Positions 1 to 9,317 are shown, counted from the first letter of the stretch. The stretch is DNA of 64,000 nucleotides from Streptomyces liliifuscus (GCF_016598615.1 NZ_CP066831.1:3038001-3102000), one strand, 5' to 3'. The notes: generated by a model from the letters alone, not told the origin. Made by a program: numbers and translations.

Positions 1-237
1 GCCGACAGCCTGGACGAGGCCCGCGCCACCGCCGACCACCTGCCCGCCGAACAGGGCCGCCCCCTGCTGGACGCCGCCACCTCCGCCTTCGACAACGGCT
101 ACAACGCGACCCTGGTCATAGCCACCGCCCTCCTGGCCGTCGGCTCCCTCTTCACCTACCGCTACCTGAACCGCGTCCCCAAGCCCACCCCCGTCACCAC
201 GGAACAGACCGAACCGGCCCTGGACCCCTCCCCCTGA
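1..237 (+). CDS. C-terminal end of an MFS (DHA2-type) drug exporter, truncated by the window edge
   Basis: The reading frame is open from the first base to the TGA at 235-237 and gives 79 codons without a start, so the gene begins before the window. It contains a short hydrophilic stretch, then one hydrophobic segment (about residues 42-56, ALVIATALLAVGS-like), then a short polar tail rich in Thr and Pro. That pattern of a last transmembrane helix after an extracytoplasmic loop matches the end of 14-helix EmrB/QacA-type proton antiporters. The substrate cannot be guessed from the tail. It converges on the aminotransferase gene eight bases downstream. Confidence 0.6.
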   Translation, partial: ADSLDEARATADHLPAEQGRPLLDAATSAFDNGYNATLVIATALLAVGSLFTYRYLNRVPKPTPVTTEQTEPALDPSP

Positions 238-245
238 CCCGGCGG

Positions 246-1421
246 CTAGCGTGCGGCGAGCTCACCGAACACCTCGACGGCGCGGTCGAGTTCGGCCTCG
301 GTGTTGTAGTAGTGCGGCGACAGCCGCACCAGCGGATGGACGCCCCGGTCCTCGGTGTCGAACTGGGTGTGCGCGGCCACGGTGGTCGTGACATTGACGC
401 CGTGGGCCGCAAGTGCGGCAGCGACATCCGCGGTGGACACGCCGTCGACCTTGGCGGTCACGATCGCGCAGCGCTCCCGACCGAGGTCGTACGTCGTGAC
501 GCCGGGCACGGCGTCCAGCCGGTCGCGCAACAGCTCCCCGAGCCCCACAGCACGCCGCCCAATGTCGTCCATACCGATCTCCAGAGCCTGTTCGACGGCG
601 GAGCTCAGGCCGAGCACGTTGGCGTAGCTCACCTCCCAGGTCTCGAAACGCCGGGCTCCGTCGCGCCAGGTGAAGCCCCGCTTCCCGTCCCAGGTGGCGG
701 AGGCGATCTCGCTGACGTACGGCTCCAGGTGGTCCAGTGCTTCCCGGCGCACCCACAGGAATCCCGTACCGCGCGGGCCGCGCAGGAACTTCCTGCCCGT
801 GGCGGTGAGCATGTCGCATCCCAGTTCGGCGACATCGACCGGGAACTGGCCGATCGACTGGGTGGCGTCGAGCAGGAAGGGGACACCCGCGGCGCGGCTG
901 ATGCGACCGATCTCGGCCGCGGGGTTGACCAGGCCGCCGCTGGTGGGGACATGGCTGACACCGACCAGCCTGGTCCGGTCGTCGATCAGCTCCGCCAGGG
1001 CCGCGGTGTCGAGCTGCCCGGACTCGTCGTTGGGGACGACGACGACCTCGGCGCCGGTACGGCGGGCGATCTGCAGATAGGCGAGGACGTTGCTTCCGTA
1101 CTCGGCCCGGCCTGTGAGGATGCGGTCGCCTGGCGCGAACGTCATGGAGTAGAACGCGGCGTTCCAGGCGTGCGTGGAGTTGTCGAACAGCGCGACCTCG
1201 TCGGGGCGGCCGCCGATGAGCCGGGTGACGTTCGCGTACGTGGCGTCGATCCGGTCCCGTTCCCGGCCGGCGGCCTCATACCCACCGATGGCCGCCTCCA
1301 GCTCCAGATGCTCGGTCATGGCCCGAAGGGTCCTCCGCGACAGGAGTGCGGCGCCCGCGTTGTTCAAATGAACCCGGTTCGCCGTGCCCGGGGTGTCCCG
1401 GCGGATCGCTTCGATGTCCAT
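246..1421 (-). CDS. Class V aminotransferase / cysteine-desulfurase-fold PLP enzyme
   Basis: A 391-residue protein of the fold type I PLP family. Visible landmarks are SHVPTSGG (about 156-163), the cofactor-binding Asp in LLDATQ (about 183-188) and the Schiff-base Lys 211 in ATGRKFLRGPRGTG. The length fits SufS/CsdB-like enzymes and isopenicillin-N-epimerase-like proteins. The long Cys-bearing loop of true cysteine desulfurases near the C-terminus is not obvious, since the end reads VRLSPHYYNTEAELD, so amino-acid racemase, lyase or transaminase activity is as likely as sulfur mobilisation. It stands alone, converging on the exporter end, with a repeat-rich 580-bp gap upstream. Family is clear; reaction is not. 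Confidence 0.85.
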   Translation of the reverse strand: MDIEAIRRDTPGTANRVHLNNAGAALLSRRTLRAMTEHLELEAAIGGYEAAGRERDRIDATYANVTRLIGGRPDEVALFDNSTHAWNAAFYSMTFAPGDRILTGRAEYGSNVLAYLQIARRTGAEVVVVPNDESGQLDTAALAELIDDRTRLVGVSHVPTSGGLVNPAAEIGRISRAAGVPFLLDATQSIGQFPVDVAELGCDMLTATGRKFLRGPRGTGFLWVRREALDHLEPYVSEIASATWDGKRGFTWRDGARRFETWEVSYANVLGLSSAVEQALEIGMDDIGRRAVGLGELLRDRLDAVPGVTTYDLGRERCAIVTAKVDGVSTADVAAALAAHGVNVTTTVAAHTQFDTEDRGVHPLVRLSPHYYNTEAELDRAVEVFGELAAR

Positions 1422-1524
1422 TCCTGTGCCCCATCTCTACGGTCGGACGCCTCTGCCTTCCCTTCCCAACCGACCCATCCCCCACGCGGGGCTCCGCCGG
1501 GGCTTCTGGGCCAGGTGCGGGTGC

Positions 1525-1971
1525 GTTGTGGCTGGTCGCGCAGTTCCCCGCGCCCCTAAAAACCCGTGGCCAGGGCCGGTTCACCACGTGCCGGCCCGTC
1601 TTGAGTTGCTCGCTCAGTTCCTCGCGCCCCTAAAAGACTGCGCCGTTCCCCGCGCCCCTAAAGACCCGTGGCCGGGGCCTGTTCACCACCCACCGGCCGT
1701 CCTGGGTTGCTCGCGCCGTTCCCCGCGCCCCTGACGGGGCGCTGCCCCCGTCCCCCCTGCCTGCCCGGGGCCGGATGGTCCGTCGGCCGGAGGGGACGTG
1801 GCGGGATGTGTGGCCGCAGCTTACGAGGACACCAGTGGGCGGTCAGCGGGCGGCAACTGCGCTTTACGTCAGCGGCTGCGGACGCACATTCCGACGCGGC
1901 CCCGCACCCAGGCCACGAGCCGCAACCCCCACCCACCCAGGGGCGCGGGGAACTGCGCGACCAGCCACAAC
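1525..1971. repeat. Repeat-rich intergenic block bounded by 33-bp perfect inverted repeats
   Basis: Bases 1525-1557 are exactly the reverse complement of 1939-1971. The shared core is the GC-rich word CGCAGTTCCCCGCGCCCCT, common between Streptomyces genes. Three further, slightly diverged direct copies of the core lie at about 1613-1634, 1640-1662 and 1713-1731, some followed by a shared extension AACCCGTGGCC. No credible gene lies between 1422 and 2005. The block sits between two divergent neighbours' ends and could form a large hairpin in RNA or act as a transcription barrier; its job is unknown. Confidence 0.75.
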
Positions 1972-2005
1972 GAACCCGCAGCCGACAACGAACGCGAACC
2001 CCTAC

Positions 2006-2776
2006 CTACACCCCCAACCCCCGAAGCGTCGCAGCCTCCCGCGCAAGGAGTTTCTCGTCATCCCCCGGCACGAACTCGAGAAGAACATCCAACGGCCCGC
2101 CACCACCCCCCACCCGCAGCCGATCAAGAACCCCACCCCACAACTCGGACCGCGCGGAGAGCGGAAGCCGAGTCGTCCCCGGCCACCACGAAAACGCATG
2201 CACCGCGGCAACGCGGTCAATCACCGCATCGAGACCGAGAAGCGCATCCGAGTCGGCCACATCGAGCGGCGGCTGCCAATACGTGAGCACGTCAGGACGC
2301 CCCACCTCCTCCAGCAACCGCACCACACGATCCGCACCATCCGTGAGCGTGTTGCGGTGGAACTCGTAAGCGAGATACACCCCCGCATCGGCCGCAAGCT
2401 CCGCCGCACGCCGAGTGTCCTCGACAACCGCAGCCCGCTCCTCCGGCGACGCCTCCTCCGTCCCCGTCACCCCCGCCCAGATCCGAATACGCGGCGCCCC
2501 GAGGAGCACGGCGGAGCGAAGGACTCCGTCGAACTCCGCGGGGTCGGTACGCCCGGCGCGGTAGTACGAGCCGTACGAGGCCACCGCGAGCCCCGCTTCC
2601 TCGGTGGCGCCGCGGACCCGTACGGCCGCGGCCTCGTCCCCCGCAGGCACGTGGACGTCGGCACCCCACTCCACACACTCCAGCCCCGCCTCGACCGCGG
2701 CCGCGAGAACTCCGGCCACATCAAGGTGCCGCAGGGTGACGGAACACAGCCCCAGCCTCGGCGACACCCGGCTCAC
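2006..2776 (-). CDS. Sugar phosphate isomerase/epimerase (xylose-isomerase-like TIM barrel)
   Basis: A 256-residue AP-endonuclease-2-fold protein. Features are the N-terminal strand LGLCSVTLRHL, the pocket residues ECVEWGADVH, then a typical late-barrel acid and His (YEFHRNTLTD about residue 170) and a conserved HAFSWWPG segment. I chose the GTG at 2774-2776 because it overlaps the stop of the upstream DUF2264 gene (GTGA) and has GAAGAG a few bases upstream; a GTG at 2806 would add ten residues without a ribosome site. It is the last gene of the ABC sugar operon and probably isomerises or epimerises the imported sugar or a derivative. The exact substrate is unknown. Confidence 0.85.
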   Translation of the reverse strand: MSRVSPRLGLCSVTLRHLDVAGVLAAAVEAGLECVEWGADVHVPAGDEAAAVRVRGATEEAGLAVASYGSYYRAGRTDPAEFDGVLRSAVLLGAPRIRIWAGVTGTEEASPEERAAVVEDTRRAAELAADAGVYLAYEFHRNTLTDGADRVVRLLEEVGRPDVLTYWQPPLDVADSDALLGLDAVIDRVAAVHAFSWWPGTTRLPLSARSELWGGVLDRLRVGGGGGPLDVLLEFVPGDDEKLLAREAATLRGLGV

Positions 2777-4770
2777 ACCGACTCTTCGGTGACGGAGAGA
2801 CCACACGCACCAACCGCACCACCCACACCACCACCAAAGTCCACGACCGTTCGCACCCCATCGCCCCAGCGAACAGCGACAACAAGCCCACTCACCTCAA
2901 CACCGACCTGCCCGGCAAGCGGCGCCGCGCCCTCTTCCCCCGTAAGGGACGCCAACGCAACAAACACCGTCCCCTCACCCTCCGACTCCACCTCCGCCCC
3001 CGCCCCAACCACTCCGGTGAGTTCAGGAACAAGAGCCCAAGCCCCATACGCCGTCCCCTGCGGCGCCCGCACCACGCACTGCGTCTCCCAACCGTGCAGC
3101 CCAACCAGTTGACTCGTCACCTCCGCCCCGTCGAGCCGTACCTCCGAGCCCTCTTGGACCTCTGGGACGGCCCCCGGCGACACCGCGACGGCCCAACCGC
3201 TGTGATGGACCGGCGTCCCCACCGGCACACCGACCGTGCGATGCACACGCAGTTCGAACCTGCCGCGGGCCAGCGTCAGGCTCTCGATCCGCGCAGACGG
3301 AAACACGGGCCCGCCCGCCGGGAAGACGGGCCGATGCCACGAGGCGAGCCAGTCCCGCCCGGCACCCAGCGGATGAATGCGTACACGGGCACTCCGCAAG
3401 CCACGGGCCGACAACGCGACATGGTTGTCGGCGGCGTTGGCCGCGCCGGTCGGACCGGTACGGGTGGAGTACGCGAGCCGCGCGTACAACGGGTTGCCCG
3501 GCGCCCGCTCCGGCTCCCGCGAGTCGAGCTTGTAGCTGCCGTGGTTGTGCAGGCGCGCCAGCCCGTCCCCGCCCGTGGTCTGGACGAGCAGCCCGGGCGC
3601 GGGAAGGGCGAGCACACGGTCTGCCCCCTCGACCGGCGCTGAACCCTCCGTGACCGTCCACACCGGATCGTCGGCCGGGATCAGCAGCGAGAGGAACCCC
3701 TTGGAGGCCCAGTACGGCGACCCGGGCCCGGAGTACCGCTGAAGAGTCGCCTCGTGCGGCCCGTACCACCCGAGCCCGAGGAGCCCGTCCGCGGTCGGCG
3801 CACCCCGGTCGACAAAGTGGCGCAGCCCCCCGCTGAGGATGCGGCGGGTGACGCCCGGGTCGAGCGGAGTCTCACCCGTGAGCGCACCGAGCGCCACGGC
3901 GGTGACGGCCGCGAAACGGTACGTCAGCGAGCGCCCGTGGTGAATCGGCGCACCGTTCGCGTCGAAGAGGAGCGCGAACCCCTCAAGGAACTCCCGCAGC
4001 CGCGGGCCGAGTCGGTCGAGCAGCGCGCGGTCGCCCGTGAGATGGGCGTGCAGCAGCGGGTAGAAGTGGAGCGCCCAGCCGTTGTAGTGGTCGAAGGAGC
4101 GGCCGTCGCCGTCGGAGTACCAGCCCTGGCCCTGGTACCAGCCGTCCAGCAGGCCGAGCGCCCGGTCGATCGCCCCGCGCGTCTCGGCGTCGCCCCGTCC
4201 CACGGACTCCAGGAATCCGGCCACGGTCAGCGGGAAGAGGTACCAGTTGTTGGGGGCGGGCGTGTGCCGCAACGCGCCGCGCAGCCACTGCTCGACGCGG
4301 TCCTGGTCGGCGGCCGGGAGGGTGTCCCAGGTCCAGGGCGTGGTGAGCCGCAGGGCGAGCGCCACGGAGGCCGACTCCACCATGGGCTGGCCCTGGATGC
4401 CGTGGTGGCCGATCTCGGGCCAGGACTCGGCGTCGTCGCGGCCGGGGGTGCGGGTGCCGCGCGCGACGCCGGCGGTGTAGCGCTCCAGGAATCCGTGCGG
4501 GTCCTTGCCGGACGCCCCGGCGGTGCGGAACGCGGCGAGCAGGAACGTACGGGCGAACCCTTCGAGACCGTCGGAGCGTACCCCCGACTGCGAGGGCGGG
4601 CCGGGCAGGTCGATCAGGGCGTGGCCGGGGGTGGCGTATCGGAGGGCGGCGGCCAGCAGCCGGTCGCCGGTGGCTTCCCAGTGGGCACGGGTGTAGCCGG
4701 TGTGCGGGCTGAGGGTGCGGTCTTCTTCGGGGGCCGTGGGCAGCGGGTGTTCAGGCATGGGAGTGGCCAT
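2773..4770 (-). CDS. DUF2264 domain protein (putative alpha/alpha-toroid carbohydrate enzyme)
   Basis: A 665-residue protein. The N-terminal two thirds are helical with conserved aromatic and acidic stretches: PEIGHHGIQGQPMVES (about 110-125), APNNWYLFPLTVAGF, WYSDGDGRSFDHYNGWALHFYP (written in parts) and GRSLTYRFAAVTA. The last 230 residues look like beta sheet. This is the DUF2264 layout, reminiscent of glycoside hydrolases and polysaccharide lyases with a toroid plus sandwich; no activity is established to my knowledge. No signal peptide is present, so it acts in the cytoplasm on an imported oligosaccharide. Start ATG 4768-4770 has AGGAGA five bases upstream, so the longer frame to 4845 is not used. 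It is followed by a GTGA-coupled isomerase. Confidence 0.85.
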   Translation of the reverse strand: MATPMPEHPLPTAPEEDRTLSPHTGYTRAHWEATGDRLLAAALRYATPGHALIDLPGPPSQSGVRSDGLEGFARTFLLAAFRTAGASGKDPHGFLERYTAGVARGTRTPGRDDAESWPEIGHHGIQGQPMVESASVALALRLTTPWTWDTLPAADQDRVEQWLRGALRHTPAPNNWYLFPLTVAGFLESVGRGDAETRGAIDRALGLLDGWYQGQGWYSDGDGRSFDHYNGWALHFYPLLHAHLTGDRALLDRLGPRLREFLEGFALLFDANGAPIHHGRSLTYRFAAVTAVALGALTGETPLDPGVTRRILSGGLRHFVDRGAPTADGLLGLGWYGPHEATLQRYSGPGSPYWASKGFLSLLIPADDPVWTVTEGSAPVEGADRVLALPAPGLLVQTTGGDGLARLHNHGSYKLDSREPERAPGNPLYARLAYSTRTGPTGAANAADNHVALSARGLRSARVRIHPLGAGRDWLASWHRPVFPAGGPVFPSARIESLTLARGRFELRVHRTVGVPVGTPVHHSGWAVAVSPGAVPEVQEGSEVRLDGAEVTSQLVGLHGWETQCVVRAPQGTAYGAWALVPELTGVVGAGAEVESEGEGTVFVALASLTGEEGAAPLAGQVGVEVSGLVVAVRWGDGVRTVVDFGGGVGGAVGACGLSVTEESV

Positions 4771-4846
4771 GTCTCCTGTTCGTTCCGTCGGTTTCCGAGA
4801 GTCCGTTGAGGCGGTTTCCGAGAGCGGCTGCGATGGGCGGGGCACG

Positions 4847-5878
4847 TCAGGCGAGGCGGGCCAGGTGTTCGGGCCGGACGGGGTGGGCGAAGGGGCGGCC
4901 GAGGGCGTACGACTCGATCTCGGTCAGTGCCAGGTCGGCGAGGCGGCGCAGTTCGCCGCCCTTCGAGCCGGCGATGTGCGGGGTGATGAGGACGTTCGGG
5001 CAGTCCCACAGCGGGGAGTCGGCGGGCAGTACCTCCGGCTCGGTGACGTCCAGGACCGCGTTGATGCGCCCGGACACCACCTCGCCGGTGAGAGCGGTCT
5101 GGTCGACGACCGCGCCGCGCGCGGTGTTGATCAGCGTGGCGCCCGTGCGGAGCCGGCCCAGCAGTTCGCGGCCGACCAGGCCGCGGGTCTCGGGCAGCAG
5201 CGGTGTGTGCACGCTGAGGACGTCGCTGACCGTGAACAGATCGGGCAGGGAGACCGGCTCCGCCCCGAGGTCGCGGGCCTCGGTGTCCGTGACGAAGGGG
5301 TCGTGGAGCAGCACGTTCAGATCGTGCGGGCGGAGCAGGTCGATGACCCGGCGTCCGATGACGGAGGCGCTCAGGATGCCCACGGTCCTGCGGTAGTTGC
5401 CCGCGTCGGGGTGGCGTGCGTTCCAGTCGATGCGGCGGCGCTCGGTGCGGTAGGTCCGGGCGGTGTCGAGGACGCGTTTGTTGGCGAGCAGGATCATGGC
5501 GAGGGTGTACTCGGCGACCGGCACGGCGTTGGCCGCGGCGGCGGAGGACACGGTGAGGCCGCGCTCCCAGCAGGCGGCGGTGATGTGGTGGCGTACGGTC
5601 CCCGCGGTGTGCACGACGGCGCGCAGCCGGGGTGCCGCGTCGAGCACCGCCACGTCGATGCGCGGGCAGCCCCAGCCCGTGACGAGCAACTCGGCGTCGG
5701 CGAGCGCGCGGTGGGCCGCGGGGGTGGTGAGGTCGTCCAGGACGAGCTCAGGGTCGATGTCGGTGAGGGCGGCCAGCCGGGCCCGTACATCCGGGTCGAG
5801 GACCTGTTCCGCGGTCCTGTGTGCCATGGCGAGCACGGCACGCGGTCGGGGACGGGGCCGGAGGTCGGGGTGGGTCAC
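4847..5878 (-). CDS. D-isomer-specific 2-hydroxyacid dehydrogenase
   Basis: A 343-residue NAD-dependent oxidoreductase of the phosphoglycerate/hydroxyacid dehydrogenase family. The C-terminal Rossmann portion shows a modified glycine motif (VGILSASVIGRRV, about 168-180), the catalytic Arg region LINTARGAVVDQ (about 250-261), the Glu in DVTEPEVLP and the His in LITPHIAGS (about 293-301). The first glycine motif GxGxxG is degenerate (GILSASVIG). It starts with GTG behind AGGAG at seven bases. It lies in the sugar operon between permease and DUF2264 genes, so it probably oxidises or reduces a hydroxyacid formed from the imported sugar. Substrate unknown. Confidence 0.88.
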   Translation of the reverse strand: MTHPDLRPRPRPRAVLAMAHRTAEQVLDPDVRARLAALTDIDPELVLDDLTTPAAHRALADAELLVTGWGCPRIDVAVLDAAPRLRAVVHTAGTVRHHITAACWERGLTVSSAAAANAVPVAEYTLAMILLANKRVLDTARTYRTERRRIDWNARHPDAGNYRRTVGILSASVIGRRVIDLLRPHDLNVLLHDPFVTDTEARDLGAEPVSLPDLFTVSDVLSVHTPLLPETRGLVGRELLGRLRTGATLINTARGAVVDQTALTGEVVSGRINAVLDVTEPEVLPADSPLWDCPNVLITPHIAGSKGGELRRLADLALTEIESYALGRPFAHPVRPEHLARLA

Positions 5879-5930
5879 TTGGCGCTCCTACGGGTCAACT
5901 GGGTCTCCTTGCACATCACTTGACGGTGCA

Positions 5931-6836
5931 TCACTTGACGCTTCCGGCGGTCAGGCCGGACTTCCAGTAACGCTGCAGCGTGACGAACGCGACAATCAGC
6001 GGCACGACGGCGAGCAGCGAGCCGATGACGACGAGCGGGTAGTACTCGGGCGAGACGGTGGCGGAGCTGTTCCAGGTGTAGAGCCCGAGGCTCAGCGGAT
6101 ACAGGTGCTGGTCGGAGAGCATCACCATCGGCAGGAAGAAGTTGTTCCAGATGGCGGTGAGCTGGAAGAGGAAGACGGTGACGAATCCTGGGCCGAGCAT
6201 GCGCAGACTGACGCGTATGTAGGTCTGCAGTTCGCCGGCGCCGTCCACGCGGGACGCCTCCAGTACCTCGTTGGGTACGTAGCCGCTGCTGAGCAGGCGG
6301 GCGAGGTAGACGCCGAAGGGGTTGAAGAGGACGGGTATGAAGACCGCCCAGAAGGTGTTGACCAGGCCGATCTCGGAGGCCACCAGATAGAGCGGGAGGG
6401 CGAGCACGGTCTGCGGGACCATGACGCCGGTGAGGACGAGACCGAACAGCTTCTCCTTGTGCCGGAACTCGTACTTGTCGAAGGCGTATCCGGCGGAGAC
6501 GCTGATGAGGGAACCGACCAGGGCGCCGCCGACCGCGTACAGCAGGCTGTTGAGGTACCACTCGCCGTAGAGGCCGCCGTCCATGGCGAAGAGGTCGGAG
6601 AGGTTGCGGGAGAGGGAGAAGTCGCCGAGGGAGAAGATGTCGCTGCCGAAGAGGGCGTCGGCGTTCTTGGTGGACGCGAACAGCAGCCACAGGGCGGGCA
6701 GCATCGTGTAGAGGGCGGCGATCAGGACGACGGCGTTGGCGACGCCGCGGCTGGTGAGCCCGGACTTCCCGAAGGGGCGGCCGAGTGGCTTGGTGGGCGC
6801 CCCGGCGGAGGTGGTCGTGGGTGTCGTCGTGGTCAT
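5931..6836 (-). CDS. Sugar ABC transporter permease, MalG type
   Basis: A 301-residue inner-membrane permease with six predicted helices. It starts with a Thr-rich cytoplasmic tail and a first helix around ANAVVLIAALYTMLPALWLL. The EAA loop that contacts the ATPase is visible as EASRVDGAGELQTYIRVSLR (about residue 190-210). The ATG at 6834-6836 overlaps the stop of the upstream permease (ATGA), proving translational coupling of the pair. No ATPase gene is in the operon, as expected for Streptomyces sugar importers that share MsiK. Partner of the MalF-type permease and the binding lipoprotein. Confidence 0.92.
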   Translation of the reverse strand: MTTTTPTTTSAGAPTKPLGRPFGKSGLTSRGVANAVVLIAALYTMLPALWLLFASTKNADALFGSDIFSLGDFSLSRNLSDLFAMDGGLYGEWYLNSLLYAVGGALVGSLISVSAGYAFDKYEFRHKEKLFGLVLTGVMVPQTVLALPLYLVASEIGLVNTFWAVFIPVLFNPFGVYLARLLSSGYVPNEVLEASRVDGAGELQTYIRVSLRMLGPGFVTVFLFQLTAIWNNFFLPMVMLSDQHLYPLSLGLYTWNSSATVSPEYYPLVVIGSLLAVVPLIVAFVTLQRYWKSGLTAGSVK

Positions 6837-7801
6837 TTCGCGCTCCGTTCCCGGCGGCCGGCCCAGCGCGTCACGGCGAACGACAGTGCGCAGGTGACGA
6901 CGAGGAGGATGACGGAGGCCGCGGAGGCGAGTCCGTAGTTGTTGCGGCGGAAGGCCGCGTCGTAGATGTACATGTTCGGTGTGAAGCGGGAGTTGACCAT
7001 CGGCGTGGCCTGGTTCATCAGCATGGGCTCGGTGAACAGCTGCAGGGCGCCGATGAGGGAGAACATGCACACCATGAGGACGGACCCCCGGATGATGGGG
7101 ATCTTGACCTGGAACGCGGTGCGGACGCCTCCGGCCCCGTCGATCGTGGCCGCTTCCAGCACCTCGCGCGGCAGCGCCTGGAGGGCGGCGTAGAAGATCA
7201 CCATGTTGTAGCCGAGGCCGCTCCACAGGGCGATGTTGACGATCGACGGGAGCACGGTGTGCAGGCCGAGGAAGTCGATGGTGATGTCGGCCTCGGCGAA
7301 GAGCTTGATGACCGGACTGAGCCCCGGTGTGTAGAGGTACAGCCAGATGACCGCCGCGATGATGCCGGGCACGGCGTGCGGCAGGTAGAGCAGCATCTGC
7401 GCGGTGCGCCGCAGCCGGATCAGTCCGGAGTCGAGCAGCAGGGCGAGGCCCAGGGAGCCGGCGACGACGAGCGGGACGAAGATCACGCAGTACAGGGCGA
7501 TGGAGCCGAAGCCGGAGACGAAGCTCGGGTCCTGCAGCACGGCGAGGTAGCTGCGCAGTCCGGTGAAGATGGTGCGACCGCCGCCGAAGCCGAGGCCGTC
7601 GTGGTCCTCGGAGAAGAAGCTGAGGTAGACGGCGTAGCCGACGGGGACGAGGAACACGGCGACGAGCAGCGCCGTGAACGGGGCGAGGAGCGTGACGTAG
7701 GCGAACCTCTGCTGTCGCCGTCCGGCTCTGCGGGTGCGGGCGGGGTCCGCCGGTGGCGGTGTGGTCCCCGTCCGTTTTCTGGGAGTCATCACTGTGCTCA
7801 C
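6833..7801 (-). CDS. Sugar ABC transporter permease, MalF type
   Basis: A 322-residue permease with six predicted helices. The first is about LLAPFTALLVAVFLVPVGYAV, followed by a periplasmic stretch of aromatic residues. The EAA loop reads LEAATIDGAGGVRTAFQVKI (about residue 215). I used GTG 7799-7801 because GAGGTG lies five bases before it; an internal ATG at 7789 is also possible. The gene ends in an ATGA overlap with the next permease. With the lipoprotein upstream it forms a CUT1-type carbohydrate importer. Confidence 0.92.
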   Translation of the reverse strand: MSTVMTPRKRTGTTPPPADPARTRRAGRRQQRFAYVTLLAPFTALLVAVFLVPVGYAVYLSFFSEDHDGLGFGGGRTIFTGLRSYLAVLQDPSFVSGFGSIALYCVIFVPLVVAGSLGLALLLDSGLIRLRRTAQMLLYLPHAVPGIIAAVIWLYLYTPGLSPVIKLFAEADITIDFLGLHTVLPSIVNIALWSGLGYNMVIFYAALQALPREVLEAATIDGAGGVRTAFQVKIPIIRGSVLMVCMFSLIGALQLFTEPMLMNQATPMVNSRFTPNMYIYDAAFRRNNYGLASAASVILLVVTCALSFAVTRWAGRRERSAK

Positions 7802-7893
7802 GGATGCACCTCGGATCCAACCTGATGTGCGGCTCTGGAGGGGTGGTGTGCGGGGGCATGGTGTGACGCGGCGCGGTGCGGCACGGCTGCCGG

Positions 7894-9231
7894 TCAGCGG
7901 GAGGTGACGGACAGGCCGAGGCTCTTGAGGTCGGGCAGGGTTTTGCTCTGTGCCTCCCGGAGGGCCTCCAGGATGGTTCCGCTGCCGACACCGGCCCGCG
8001 CGAGGCCGTCGTCGCCGGAGCTGATCGTCGAGACCATGCGCGGTCCCCACTTCCATCGGGTGGAGATCAGCTCGGCCTCCCGCTGGAAGAGGGAGAAGAT
8101 GTCCTGGCCGCCGTAGTAGCTGGTGTCCATCTCCTTGCGGGCGACCGGAACGAGGTCGGGCACGGTCGGATACGCGCTGCTGACGCCGCTGGCGAGCTTG
8201 GCCTTCAGCGCGTCCGGGCTGGTGACCATCCAGGTGATGAACTCCAGGGCTTCCTCGGGGTGCTCGCTGTCCTTGGTGACCATGAAGGTCGAGCCGCCCT
8301 GGGTGCCCAGGGAGGGCTTCTTCGGGTCCCACTGCGGGGAGGGGGCGATGGCCCACTTGCCCTTGCCGCCCGGGGTGGAGGCCATCATCGAGCCCGCCGC
8401 CCAGGCGCCCGCCAGCCAGCCGGCCGTCTCACCGCTCTGCAGATGCGCCCGCCACTGCTGGCTGGACGAGGGCTCGACACGCACCAGGTCGTCGTCCACC
8501 AGGCGCTGCCAGTACGCGGCGACCTTGCGGGTGGGGGCGTCGTCCATGGAGACGGTCCAGGACTTGTCGGAGGTGTCGTACCACTGGGCGCCTGCCTGCC
8601 AGCTGAGGCCGGCCATGGCGAGCGTGCCGCCGGTGGTGAAGAGAGAGGCGATACGGGAGTCGGGCCTGGCCTTCTTCAGCTTGCGGGCCGAACTCTCGAA
8701 CTCCGCCCAGGTCCTGGGGACGGGGATGCCGTACTTGGTGAACAGGTCCTTGCGGTAGAGGAAGACCATCGGCTCGATGTCGACCGGCAGGGCATAGGTG
8801 CGCCCCTCGAACGTGGTCAGGTCCATCGCCTGCGGCAGGATCTTGCGGCGCACCGAGTCGGGCAGCATGTCCGTGATGTCGCGGGGCACACCGTCGATGG
8901 CGTAACTGGGCAGCTGGGGATACTCGATGGTGGCGACGTCGGGGGCGTTGCCCGCCCGTGCGGCGTTGCTGAGTTTGGCCCAGCCGCCCTGGTCGCCCGA
9001 GGGGACCTGTTCGAAGTCGACCTTGATCCTGGTGTGGGTGCGGTTGTACTCGTCCACGACCTCCTGGCTGCCGCGCAGCGCCGACCAGAAGGTGACGTGC
9101 ACCGGCCCGTCCCCGGCGCTGTCCCCCTTCCCGCCGCCGGAACAGCCCGCCACCAGCAGCATGGCGAAGATCGTGAGCAGTGCCGTCACGGCCGCACCTG
9201 AGCGTCTGGCCGCTGGGCGTTGAGCAGGCAT
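7894..9231 (-). CDS. Sugar-binding lipoprotein of ABC transporter
   Basis: A 445-residue extracellular solute-binding protein (family 1). Residues 1-29 form a lipoprotein signal: twin basic region, hydrophobic core ALLTIFAMLLVAG and lipobox LVAGC with Cys about 29. The mature part begins with a short Gly/Ser linker and VHVTFWSALRGSQ, typical of family 1 binding proteins, with later YALPVDIEPMVFLYRKDLF and WEF-like helices. ATG start with GGGAGGG upstream. First gene of the importer operon; a 92-bp gap separates it from the first permease. It captures the sugar outside the membrane. Confidence 0.93.
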   Translation of the reverse strand: MPAQRPAARRSGAAVTALLTIFAMLLVAGCSGGGKGDSAGDGPVHVTFWSALRGSQEVVDEYNRTHTRIKVDFEQVPSGDQGGWAKLSNAARAGNAPDVATIEYPQLPSYAIDGVPRDITDMLPDSVRRKILPQAMDLTTFEGRTYALPVDIEPMVFLYRKDLFTKYGIPVPRTWAEFESSARKLKKARPDSRIASLFTTGGTLAMAGLSWQAGAQWYDTSDKSWTVSMDDAPTRKVAAYWQRLVDDDLVRVEPSSSQQWRAHLQSGETAGWLAGAWAAGSMMASTPGGKGKWAIAPSPQWDPKKPSLGTQGGSTFMVTKDSEHPEEALEFITWMVTSPDALKAKLASGVSSAYPTVPDLVPVARKEMDTSYYGGQDIFSLFQREAELISTRWKWGPRMVSTISSGDDGLARAGVGSGTILEALREAQSKTLPDLKSLGLSVTSR

Positions 9232-9317
9232 GGGCCCTCCCGCGTCGTTGCTGGGTCATGGGCATCCTCAGCGTCAGACGAAAAAGGCGTCAATACATCG
9301 AACAGAAGAAACTAAAA

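Noticed and set aside
312..1559. Long plus-strand frame opposite the aminotransferase
   Set aside because: It is the mirror of the PLP enzyme, with composition typical of antisense GC-rich frames and no motifs or ribosome site.
5463..6938. Long plus-strand frame opposite hydroxyacid dehydrogenase and permease
   Set aside because: Shadow of clear minus-strand genes; Gly/Glu/Asp-rich low-complexity protein.
7802..8356. N-terminal extension of the MalF-type permease into the lipoprotein gene
   Set aside because: It overlaps the lipoprotein coding sequence out of frame and lacks hydrophobic or conserved content; the GTG at 7801 has a good ribosome site.
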